Of a stretch of DNA of 64,000 nt, positions 21,825-32,200 are shown piece by piece. The DNA is taken from positions 98,075 to 162,074 of the forward strand of contig CDMY01000781.1 in the NCBI GenBank assembly GCA_001179505.1, read 5' to 3'. Every line of letters starts with the position of its first letter. Position 1 is the first letter of the stretch. Position numbers and translations under genes: made by a program. The notes beneath the pieces were generated by a model that worked only from the letters and a program-made list of their open reading frames with translations, was not told where the DNA came from and did no database searches. The DNA is from Vitrella brassicaformis. Its lineage: Eukaryota; Sar; Vitrellaceae.

Positions 21825-23706
21825 ATGACGTCGATAACATCTATCGAGTGCCGTCGACTCCAGCTGCCGTTCAACCAGCCATACGTCACCGGCGCAGGCA
21901 CACTCAAGACAACCCAGTGCGTCATTGTGCGCGTCCACACGTCTGACGGACTGGTCGGCATCGGCGAGGCATGCCCGTATCCCACAAAGTAAGGGATAGA
22001 TGATGTGCTGCAGGCAGACGACAAGATCTCTTGACACGCAGTGGCATGGTTCTGTCTTTTTCTGCTGCTCCAGGTTCCAGGATGAGACGCCCGGCACTGT
22101 GATGAGTGTCCTGGAGGTGCGGCATGGGAGGACGGCCTGATCAATTCACTTGCTTTCCGGCACCACACGTGGGTGTGTGATGTGTTGATGTAGGAGATTC
22201 TCGCACCGAGTTTGATCGGCCAGAATCCGCTGCACGTCAACGACATCAACCGCATCATGGACGCCATCATCCCCGGCAACCCACAAGCCAAAGCGGCCAT
22301 CGATGTTGCGTGCTGGGACATACTCGGTAAGCCAACGACACCATCCATCCATCCATCCATCGTGTGTGTTGTGATATGGTTGCAGGGAAGAAGCTGGGTG
22401 CGCCGATCTATCAGCTGCTGGGCGGGCCGCTCCGCACCTCTCTGGATCTGCTGTGGCCCATGGGCGACCAGACTCCCGCAGAGGATACGAAAGAGGTGGG
22501 CGGGCACGGTGCCACACGATGTGACACGCGTGTGTTTGTTGTCTTGTGATCAGGTGACTGAGAAGGTCGAGGAGGGCTTCAAAACGTTCATGTACAAGTA
22601 AGCAGCCCACCACTTGTGCGAGGCGCGCCACGGTTGTCACATCTTTGTCTTGTGTATGGCCACCTACCTGTCGGTGTCTGTGTCTGTGTGTCAGGATGGG
22701 TTTCTACAAGGACATAGATATGGAGATAGAGCGCATCGCCACCGCCAGGAAGGTCTTCGGCAAAGAACTAGTCATCGTGCCCGACGCAAACCAAGGCAAG
22801 CGGGCAAGACAGCACCCCCTCCACAGCTCCCTCCCACCCACCCCTCTGTGTCTCCTCTCAAGAGTGCAGGTTTCACGAAGGACGAGGCGATTCAGCTGCT
22901 GCGAGGGTTGGAGCCGCTGCAGTCGAAGGGTCCGCTGTTTGTGGAGCAGCCCGTGTCCAAGGAGCGGCCGCAGGACATGGTCTCCCTCCAGAGACAGACG
23001 TCCATCCCGCTGTCGATAGACGAGTCCCTCGTCACCGTCAAGGACGCCCTCCACTTTGCGCAGCAGCAAGGTGATAGAAGAGATGAAGCAAAATGACGGA
23101 CGGGAGCAGACGTGCACTGTGTGTGTGTCTCTGTGTGTTTAGGGTGTGGGGTGTTTAGTGTCAAAGTCGTCAAGAATGGCGGCATCAGCAAGGCCAAGGA
23201 AATATGCGGTGAGTGAGCAGAAAAGTCCACGCAAGAGCAGGAAGGCCAGCTGATGTGCTGTTTGCTCATCGCCGGATGGATGGCCGGATGGATGGATGGA
23301 TGCAGGGGTCGCCAAGTTATATGGCATTCCGTGCCTGTTCAACTCGATGCTCGAGACGGGCGTGGCCCAGGCAGCCGCCCTCCACCTGGCCGCCGTCACG
23401 CCCACACTCTACCCATCCGGACACTGCTTCATGTACACACAGACACGTCACCCCTCCCCCCCACCCATCCCTGCAGCCCACTCTCTGCCCTCTCTCTGTG
23501 TCAGGTCGACATTGCGTCTCAAGGACGTCACGACGTTCGCGTCGTCGCTGATCCGGAAGGACAATGCGTCCGGTCTGCTGAAGGTGCACCTGCCCACCGG
23601 CCCGGGGCTGGGCATATCGCTCGACGAGGAGGCCCTCGAGATGCACACCGTCGACAGAAGGGTCATAACGGACGACAAGAAGGCATGGAACGGCAAGCTC
23701 GAGTGA
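21825..23706 (+). CDS. Enolase-superfamily enzyme, dipeptide epimerase-like (mandelate racemase/muconate lactonizing family)
   Basis: Ten exons (21825-21988, 22074-22116, 22194-22326, 22386-22495, 22554-22597, 22695-22795, 22870-23070, 23143-23208, 23306-23432, 23505-23706) give 396 aa. The N-terminal capping domain begins RRLQLPFNQPYVTGAGTLK. The TIM-barrel half shows three metal ligands: D195 in VPDANQG, E224 in FVEQPV and D249 in LSIDES. The catalytic lysines of the Lys-Lys subgroup are probably K165 (in MYKMGF) and K273 (in VKVVKNGG). These enzymes abstract the alpha-proton of a carboxylate; relatives epimerise L-Ala-D/L-Glu or cyclise muconate. The first Lys of the usual KxK is Met here. 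The intron at 22796 uses a GC donor. The true substrate is unknown. A dipeptide epimerase is favoured by the two-lysine arrangement. Confidence 0.85.
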
Positions 23707-24196
23707 GTCGAGTGAGCGGGGGCCGGGGGATGGCCCCCGCTCCCGCCTACTACTAGTAGGTGTGGGGGTGGGGGTATGTATTTTTCGTGTCTCTGCGGGC
23801 TCGAAAGACAGCCTCGAGCGATGTCCATGTCTGTCGTCTTTTTCCTTGGTGCGTTCGCGACGGACGAGTGTCAGTGTCACAGTGAGTGGTGCAAACAAAG
23901 CGCATGGGGCATTCCTTGTGTTGAGGTTTGTGTGATCTTTCTTAGTGTGTGAGTGTACATTACATACATATTAATCTGTGCGGACAGCCCTGTGTGTAGC
24001 CGTGCAGATCGCCATGTATCCATCAGCGTCCATCGGAACATGGCGATCTGTCCTGCTTTTGGCCAAGAAGCCAGTGATCGTCGTGTAAATTCTAGATCCG
24101 ACTTCTGGATCCGCAGCGCTCTGAAGCCTCTAATTGCAAGGCGACTCCATCCACCGATCCCTCTCTCGGTTCCTCTTCATCCTCCATCCATCCACC
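23707..24196. other. Intergenic spacer upstream of eIF4E
   Basis: 490 bp. A perfect hairpin-like block near 23715-23745 (gggggatggccccc) lies just after the upstream stop and could form a stem in the 3' end of that transcript. There is no gene, and the TGCGAGCT motif is absent. Confidence 0.5.
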
Positions 24197-25581
24197 ATGT
24201 CCCTCCCCAACCGCGAGCGCACCGCCAACCTGCTCACCCTCAACACGGCCATAGCCAAGTGGCCCGAGCTCGACGGGCCGCCCCTCCCCACCAGACCGCT
24301 GCTCAAGGACGACTGGACGGTATACGTGCAGCTGCGGGCCAAGGGCGGGCAGAGGATGGACGTCGATAACTACAAAGAGTACGTCAAGGCTGTGGGTGTG
24401 ATGAGGAGCCTGCGGGAGTTCTGGCCGCTGTACGAGATGGTGCCGATGCCCTCCCAAATGGACCGCAAGAAGTAAGAATTCACGAGAAAGGACAATGGAT
24501 GGATGGATGGATGGGTGCATCTGGGTGTTCTGTTCTGCGGCGTATCATGCTATGCTGCCTTTGCAGGGTGTGTTTGAGTGATGGGTCTAAGGAGGAGGTT
24601 GAGGGAGTGATGATCTTCAAGTGAGAAATATCACGCAACAAACACGACACAACACAACACAACACAACACACACAAGACGACACAACGCACCGATGTTGG
24701 GTGTGTTCGTGTGTGTGGTGTGTGGTCTGCGGTGTGGTGTGGTGTGTGCAGGGACCGCATCGAGCCCAAGTGGGAGCACCCGGCCAACAAGGGGGGAGGC
24801 AGCATCCGCTTCGCCTTCCAGTACCGCAAGCTGGCCTCACTCGACCTCGGCAGCAAAGTCACCACCGGCGGCATGGGCATAGTCGGTGAGCCGGGGTGGG
24901 GTGGGGAGGGGGGAGTCCGGGCGGAGGGAACACGACAATCCTCTGTGTGTGTGTGTGTGTGTGTGTATGTGTGGTGTGGCAGATGAGTACTGGATGTCGT
25001 TGGTGTGTGCCGCGATTGGCAACACCCTCCAAAACTACGACATCATCGCAGGAGTCAAGCTGGTGGGTGGGTGGGTCAGTAGATACACCAGACAACTGGC
25101 TGGTGCGCACCGTTGCAATATATGCGTTGCGCTATCTCTCTGTGGGTGTGCCCTGCGTGTGTGCAGGTGCGCAAGGACCGCGAGATGCGTATCGAGCTGT
25201 GGTTCACTAAGGCGGACAAGGGTACCACACCCACACCCACACCCGCACCCGCACCCAAGCAGGCAGAGACATATCCGTCTGGATGTGTGTGTGTGTGTGT
25301 GGGTGTGGGTGTCTGTTGATGTCAGGTGACGTCGCTGCGCTCAAGGCCGAGGCCATCAAAGCCATGTGCACGGCCATGGTATCATCGATATGGACACACG
25401 ACTTCCACCCGCCATATGTGCGCAGGGTCGTCCCCCGTGTGTGGTGTGTGTGGTGTGTGTGGCGTGTGTGGTGTTGGTATGTATGTGCGTGCTGCAGGAC
25501 GGCAAGCTGTACGAGTTCGTCGGCACGACACAGACGACCCCGCACGAGAGATTCCTCAACGGATCCCTCAGCAAGATCTGA
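24197..25581 (+). CDS. Translation initiation factor eIF4E family (mRNA cap-binding)
   Basis: Seven exons (24197-24471, 24567-24620, 24752-24885, 24983-25062, 25167-25221, 25326-25417, 25498-25581) give 257 aa. It binds the m7G cap of mRNA and recruits eIF4G. Family landmarks are FWPLYEMVP (the Trp73 region that contacts eIF4G), RIEPKWEHPANKGGG (cap-stacking Trp102 and its Glu), DEYWMSLVCAAIG and REMRIELWFTKAD (Trp166 region). The segment where human eIF4E has Trp56 (KTWQAN) aligns with QRMDVDN, so the second stacking aromatic seems to be missing or shifted, as in divergent eIF4E classes. An insert lies between KLASLDLG and YWMS. It may therefore be a class II/III-type homologue or a cap-binding variant. 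The donor after PPY (25418) could instead be 9 bp downstream. Confidence 0.88.
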
Positions 25582-26228
25582 ACGACTCACACGCAGACAG
25601 ACAGACGTAGGTAGAGATAGATAGATAGACAACGCAGAAAGGGCTGACCTGACACTACACACACTCCGGTTGTGGTGCCAATCCTCTCCAGCACCCTCCA
25701 TCTTTTTCTGCCTTGCTCTCTCTGGCTGACGTGCATTCCCTCTCTCCCTCCCTCCCTCCCTCCCTGACTCCCTGGGTTGCCTGTCTGTGCTGCCTGCAAC
25801 ACCACCCGCCCAACCGCCCCACCCCATTGGCCTGGCCATACAGCTTTGCCCAGACGTAGATGGATGCTCTGAGGTTTTGTTGGTGCTGGCGAGCAGGCAG
25901 GCAGGCAGGCAGGCAGCGGGGTGCAGGTGTGGTCACTCTCTCTCTCTCTCTGTGCTTTTGTTTGCTGGCTGGTTGACTGATGGATACGTGGACGTATGTG
26001 TATGTGTGTCAGTGTCCCTACATATGTGTGTGAGTTGCGGACCAGGAGAAACCCGTCATTCAACGAACGATACATAGAATCTGTCGGGAATCCATCCATC
26101 CATTGGTTCGTTACCCGTCCTCACTCGAGGACCCGACACACACACACACACGCCAAACCTCCACTCTCCCTGCAGTTATCCTAATCCAAATCCCCCTCAC
26201 ACCATGCACCGCATCAGTCCATCTTAGA
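25582..26228. other. Tail-to-tail spacer
   Basis: 647 bp with (CAGA)n, (GATA)n near 25615-25630, (CCCT)n near 25740-25770 and (GGCA)n near 25893-25917. No gene is seen. Confidence 0.6.
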
Positions 26229-27681
26229 TCACCGTGCGCTCCTGCGAGCACTGACAGGAGGGCTCCTTCGGCCCGTGAAGGCCCCATTCTTCTTGGCCCA
26301 CGCCTGTGTGGGAATGGGGTTTGGGTAGAGGGGTTGGGTCATGCGGTCGGGGCAGGGTGCGTAAGGCTGCGGCATTTTGAAGGAGATGTCCAGGTGGTCG
26401 GCACCGCTCGCACCCGCACAGCACTGAAAAGGCACCGACCTCGCGCCACCGTTCCTGCGAACGGTGGTTGCATATATCGAGAGGAGGGAGAGTGAGACAC
26501 GGCGCATACAAGGAGGGTGAATGTGTGTGTCTCGTTGCACCTAACTTCACCCATATCACACCTCACCGTTTTGGCGGGGGTATGGGCATCATGGAAGTGA
26601 GATGGGCCGACCGAGGGGACGGGCAGTACTGGTAGGGCTCATCCGGGCTGCAGCCAGGCAGGCAGGGAGAATCACGGGTGAGAGCGAGAGCACTCTCCAT
26701 GCGCCCGCCCATTCGCCCACTGACCCACCTGTGTTCAGAGGAGGGGAAGTGTGGCGATTGCGGCGGGCTGCTGCGCTCGGGCGAGTCCTTGAGCGCCGCA
26801 GCAGCTCTGTTTGACCCGTACGAGAAGCCGGAGGACGACAGATTGTTGCCCAGCAGCTGCAGATCCTGTGTGGGGGTCGATACAGACAGACAGAGGGGAA
26901 ACGTCATACGGTAGGCATGGCGTCTGCCTGCTGTGTGTGTGTGTGTGCGGGGGGATCGGCCGACCGGTGACATTTCGAGAAGTTTGGTTTTGAAGTGCCT
27001 CAGGATCTGCAGCAGCAGCTGCACGCGCAGACGCTCCTGCACACCGAGACACACAGGGGCACACCACACCACATCACATTAGCGGATGTGTTTTGTGTCA
27101 AGTCCCCAGCTCAGCCGCCTACTACCTGGTCGAGCTCGCGTCGCATCTGTCGGTTATCCTCGCGCTCCTTCTCCTGCAGCACACACACACGAAGGCATGG
27201 TTGATGCGTTCATTCCAAGGTTCCGCTGACCAGTTCCCCCTGCAGGTGTGTCGAGGACTGCACAAAGGTGTTGAGCAAAGAGTGGGACTCGCCCACCTGC
27301 ACACGCACACACACAAGGACAAGGATGTCATGTTCCCGCGCGCCCCCGGTGAAGAACGTGTGTAGTGAGTGACCATGTTTTGCAGCTGGTGCAGGATGGT
27401 CAGCCGCGTCTCGTAGAACTTGATGTGGGATTGGAGGCCCTCATTGCGGGTCCGCTCCTGCATGAGCTCCCCCTGTGCGTGGGCGTGCTGCTCCATCAGC
27501 TCCTCGAGACGCTGTGTGTGTACAAGAAAAAAGGAACCACAAGTGCATGACGTGGCTTGGCTGGTGCTGTCTCCAGCTGGCTGCCCCCACACTCTGACCT
27601 TCTCGAGCCCCCCGAACTCCTCCTCCCTCTCTCGCAGCCTCTCACGCATACCCAACACCTGCAGACACACAGACACACAGG

Positions 27682-27714
<33 letters not shown>

Positions 27715-28948
27715 GGAGAGAGAGAGAAATAGAGAGAGAGATGAATGCATACGTACCGGGTCGACAGCCACCCACCCCGCCACCGTCTGACATACCTCTT
27801 GCCTCAGCTGCGGCTCCGGCATGGTGAAGTAGGCCTCCTCCTCGGGCAGGTGCTCCTCAGCACCACCACCGTCGTAGCCAACACGGACATCGCCCCCACC
27901 GCCCCCACCAACACCAGCAGGACTGCCCTCAGAGGCCTTGGTCAGGGCAGTGCCGGGACGGGAAGCACCCACCACTGCTGCCTCCTGCCAACCAAACACA
28001 CAGGGAGGGAGGGGGTGAGCGAGACACACACGACATTACAACCTGTGTTTGCTGACGGTGCGCAGCGCACCGTGAGCTCTCGTGGTCGCGAGAGGGGCTC
28101 ATGCATCTCGTCTCTTCTGTCGATTTGGTCTGGGGATTGGAGGGTGAGCTGCAGCTGTGCCTGCAGGTCGGCCACGGTCTGCTGCAGCTCCGCCAGGGCG
28201 GCGTCGGCCTTGACCTTCTCATCCTGCAGATCCGCATACTGCACTCACACACAGGGACAGACAGCACAGTGAGAGAGAGAGAAAGAGAGAAAACATGTGG
28301 GTTGGGTGGCTTGAGGTGTGTGTGTACCTCTTTCTCGCGCAATTCGGTGGTGGATCGTTCCTGGTCCATTTCTTTCTCCAGAGACTGCAGGCACTGAAAG
28401 ACAGCCAACACAGATCCGGGGAGAAAGGGAGGGAGACATGGCACCTGTATGTATGTGCCTGTCGCGCGTCTGCCTCTGTCTCCTTGGCATACATACCCGG
28501 TTGGCGAGCTGAAGCTTTTCGTCATACTCGCCCAGCAGCTGCTGCATCTCCTCACGCTGAGTACCCATCAGTGGACAACGGGATAGATCGCTCCCGCAGG
28601 CCCTCCCTCCCTGCCCGCCTCCCTGCCTACCTCTTCATCGATTTTCCTGTACTGCTCCATCTGCCTTGCCATGTCGCCCTTCTCCCTCTCCAGCCGCTCC
28701 GCAGCCGTCTGCAGCAGCTCGTTTTTCTTCTCGCCCGCCTCCACAGCGCTCTGCGCCTTCTCGACATCCACCCTTACCTCAGCCAGCTCTTTGCTCTGGT
28801 CGGCCAGCAGGGCACCCCTGCTGTTGAAGAACCACCAGAACACCACGCACAGCACGATGAGCACGCAGCACAGGAGCAGCAGCAGGAACCACCCGTTGAT
28901 GTCCTGCTCCCAGAAGGTCACGGCCGACTCGTCCAGCTTCCCTGCCAT
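26229..28948 (-). CDS. N-terminally anchored coiled-coil membrane protein, unknown
   Basis: A multi-exon minus gene. Exon 1 is 28948-28631, and about a dozen short exons continue to a TGA at 26229. The N-terminus is MAGKLDESAVTFWEQDINGW followed by a strong hydrophobic helix (FLLLLLCCVLIVLCVVFWWF, about residues 21-40). The next several hundred residues are coiled coil spread over small exons (ELAEVRVDVEKAQSAVEAG, LEREKGDMARQMEQYRKID, YADLQDEKVKADAALAELQ, RLEELMEQHAHAQGELMQ), with a Gly/Ala-rich insert (about 27850-27960). The C-terminal part is Pro/Ser-rich and ends GRRSPPVSARRSAR. The topology suggests a membrane-tethered rod, as in Golgi or ER tethers, which is inference. Exons were read from open frames with flanking splice sites. 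Those between 27100 and 28500 are less certain. Confidence 0.65.
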
Positions 28949-29295
28949 GGTGGGTGGGGGTGGTCAGAAAGCTGATGGATTGCTGGGGTCCCGGAGGGGA
29001 AGGGGGGGAGGGGACTGCAATGCTATGCTGGTGAATCGAGGTCTAATGTCCTTCACTGTCCTCCGCGGGAAAGACGCGAGAGCCTGGGGGCCGGCCCGCA
29101 CTGGAGAAGTCGTAAAAGAGCTTTGCAGCGACACAGTGTGGTCTTGTTTGGACGCCCAGAAGCTGGCCAAGGCTTCGCGCGTGGTTCGCTGCATGCATCT
29201 CGCCATTTCGCGACATTTCGCGGTTCAAGCTTGCACCCTAAAACCCCCGGTTTTTCTTCCGCAACCTCCCACGTTTTGTGTAGCTATCCTCTGCG
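28949..29295. promoter_or_regulatory. Divergent promoter region
   Basis: 347-bp head-to-head spacer. It contains gcggttcaagcttgcaccc near 29221-29239, a degenerate (TGCAAGCTT) version of the recurring motif on the minus strand. An open frame crosses it, but it looks like GC-rich chance. Confidence 0.35.
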
Positions 29296-32200
29296 ATGGA
29301 CGACTGTTTTAGCTTTCTGCCCGACCACGAGTGGGTGGAAATCCGCAGCGACCCCGAGAAGGTCCGCCAGCGCTTCGAGGAGGAGTACCGCAAAGTCAGG
29401 GCCGACAACAGAGCTCTCAAGGAGCAGATCAAGACACTGCAGCAACAGTCACGCGCACCAGGACCACTGGCACCGGCAGCAGCAGCAGGGGCAGCGGCGG
29501 CCGCCTCTCGTGCACGCGATGAGTCTGTCGACCCCGACCGCATGGCTGTGGAGAGCGACAGCCGGTGCGCGCAGCTCGAGAAGGAGAAAGCCGAGCTGCA
29601 TGCCCGCCTGGCGCAGCTGGAAAGCGACACCAACAGCAAGGTCGAGGCCCTGCAGTCCGACAACGAGCGGCTCCAGCAGGAGTGCGTCGCCGCCAAGGAG
29701 CAGGCTGACAGCCGTGCTCTAGACGTGATCCGCCGTGAGAAGGACATCGTTGAGCTCAAGGCCATCGTCCACTTGCAGGAGAAGCAGCACGCCGTCACCA
29801 AGAAGTCCAACAAGGCCGTCACCAAGGAGCGCGACAGCTTCCTCACCGAGCTGCACAACGAGAAGCAGGCGAGACGGGACGCCGAGAACAGCCTCGCCGA
29901 GCTGCAGCAGCGCATGACGCGCGACGACCGCACACACGCCGACAAGACCAAGGAGCTCTCCGAGAAGCTTGAGCAGGTCAGCAAGGAGCGTGACGGCATC
30001 CGAGAGGAGCGCGACAAGGCTTTGGAGCAGTGTGCGACATGCGAGGAGCAGTATGCCGAGGCGAAGCGCGTCCACGAGGGGTGGAAGGAGAGCCACGAGA
30101 AGGTCAAGGGCCTGATCCAGCAGCGGGTGGCCATCTATCAGGCCGACCGCGAGAAGGCAGTCAAGGAGCTCTCCGACGTGAGTGCACAGCTCGACGCGCG
30201 CAAGGCCGAGACGGCACAGCAGGCCCTCGAGCTCAACAAAATGAAGGAAAAGGTCAGTCAGGAGGAATGCAATGCACCCCATCCACATACGTTTCTCCCA
30301 TCGTGTGTGTGTGTGCAGTTCACCGAGCTGGAGTGTCGCAACAGGCGTCTGGAGGAGGCTTTGGACGGCAAGACCAAGGAGGCCGCGCAGAACGCCCGCG
30401 ACGCCGCCCGTGTGCGGCGGATGGACGCCGGCTTCCGCGGCCACATCCAGGAGCTGGCCGAGGAGAAGTCCTGGGGCTACGACGCACTCGAAGACCAGGC
30501 GAGATGTGAGGCCCTGCAGACGGCCGTGGCGTACCACAGGGACCGGCTGATGGAGCTGCTGGGGGGCCAGATGAGCGGCATGGGCAGTGGCATGACACTC
30601 AACACCGTGGTGGAAGGCGCCCAGTACTGGGCTGATCGGGTGGGTGAGGAAAACAACAATGGGGGACCTCGTTGAATGATTGTGTGGCGGGGCTGGGTGA
30701 TATGTGTGTTGTGTGTTGTGTTGTGTGCTTGTACGTACTATGTGTGTGCAGAATTTGCTGCGGACGCTGGTCGTTGTGCAGCAGGCCATCGCCGTCGCGC
30801 ACGCCCGGGTCAGTGGGGAGGGAGGCGGGGTGGCCTGGGGGGACAGGACAGCACTGACGAAGGGTGGGTGCATGGTCTCTCTGTGTGTGCGTTGGTGTGT
30901 GTGCAGGAGGCCTACCTGATGAACCTGCTGGCTGAGGCCCAGAAGAACCAAAACCAAGGCCAAAACACGACAGCCGACCTGGTGAGAAGCTTAGCAGACA
31001 CACAAACACAATTGTCAGCTGCGTTGCATGAGTTGTTGGCTCTTCTGCAGAAGGCGCTCGAGGAGTCTCGTCGCAAGGATGCCTTCCACCTCAGCAGCAA
31101 GGTCGGTCGGTCGGTCGGTCGGCAGGAACACTCAGGAACACTCTCAACACACACCACACACCACATGCTGCTCTCCTGGTCTGATTTCACACAGGTGCGG
31201 CTGCTGGAGGCGAGCGAGTCGTCGCTGAAGCAGCAGCTGCGGCACAAGGACCTCGAGCTTGAGAGGAAGGACGTCTGCCTCGCCACATACGTCGACCGCT
31301 GCAGACGCGTCGAGGCCAAACTCAACAGATTCGACCCATCCCTAGCCTCGGGTAAGTCAGCCACACACGCGCCCATCAGACACACACACACACACGCACA
31401 GACACAGGGAAGAACTCTCTCTCTCTCTCTCTCTCTCTGCCCTGTGTTCTCTGCCCTGTGTGTCTGTCTGTCTGTCCGTCTGTCTGTGTCTGTGTCAGCC
31501 AATCTGCAGGGCACTATGGGCTTCTTCACCGAGCCACGGAGGCCGCCCATGCTTATGGGCGTCGGAGTTGGCGGCGAGACCACCCCCAACGTGCTCTCAT
31601 TCGACCACCCATCCCCACCTGCCGCTGCTGCGGCTGCAGCGGCCGCCGCTGCATCCCATTCCTCCGAGGGGCCATTGCCGCCCCGCCCCCGGGCCAACAC
31701 CGACAGCGACCTGGACCTCGGCCTCAACCCCATCGCCTTCATCAAAGACCTCCTCACTCACAACGAGTAAACGGCGCACACAGAGGGAGGGAGGGAGAGG
31801 ACCTGTGTGTGTGGTGTGGTGTGGTGTTTTGTATTGTGGGGTGGGTGCATTGCATCAGGCGGTTGAGGAGTGAGGGCTCTGCGAAGGACGCGAGGATAGC
31901 GGGGCTGGAGAAGTCGCTAGAGGAGAAGGCCGGGTATGTCCACCCCGCACAGCATGACACGCTGCAGAAGGAGCTCAACGCATACAAGTGGGTGGACGGC
32001 GAGCAGAGGGGAGGGAGGCAACAAACAGGACACCACACCGGCATTCATTCACTCTGTACCTACCTGTGGTATGTGTGTCAGGGAGTACGCGAGGGAGCCT
32101 GCGGATGTGCAGCGTCTGCAAGAGGAGCTCACCAAGGCGCAGCAGAAGCTGTATGTGTGTGGGCGACACGCACTATCTAGTCAGTGTTGGTCTCTCTCTT

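Noticed and set aside
29719-30963. 414-codon and 298-codon minus frames opposite the long coiled-coil gene
   Set aside because: They are Leu/Ser-rich antisense of Glu/Lys/Gln-rich coiled coil, a known artefact, and cross its splice sites.
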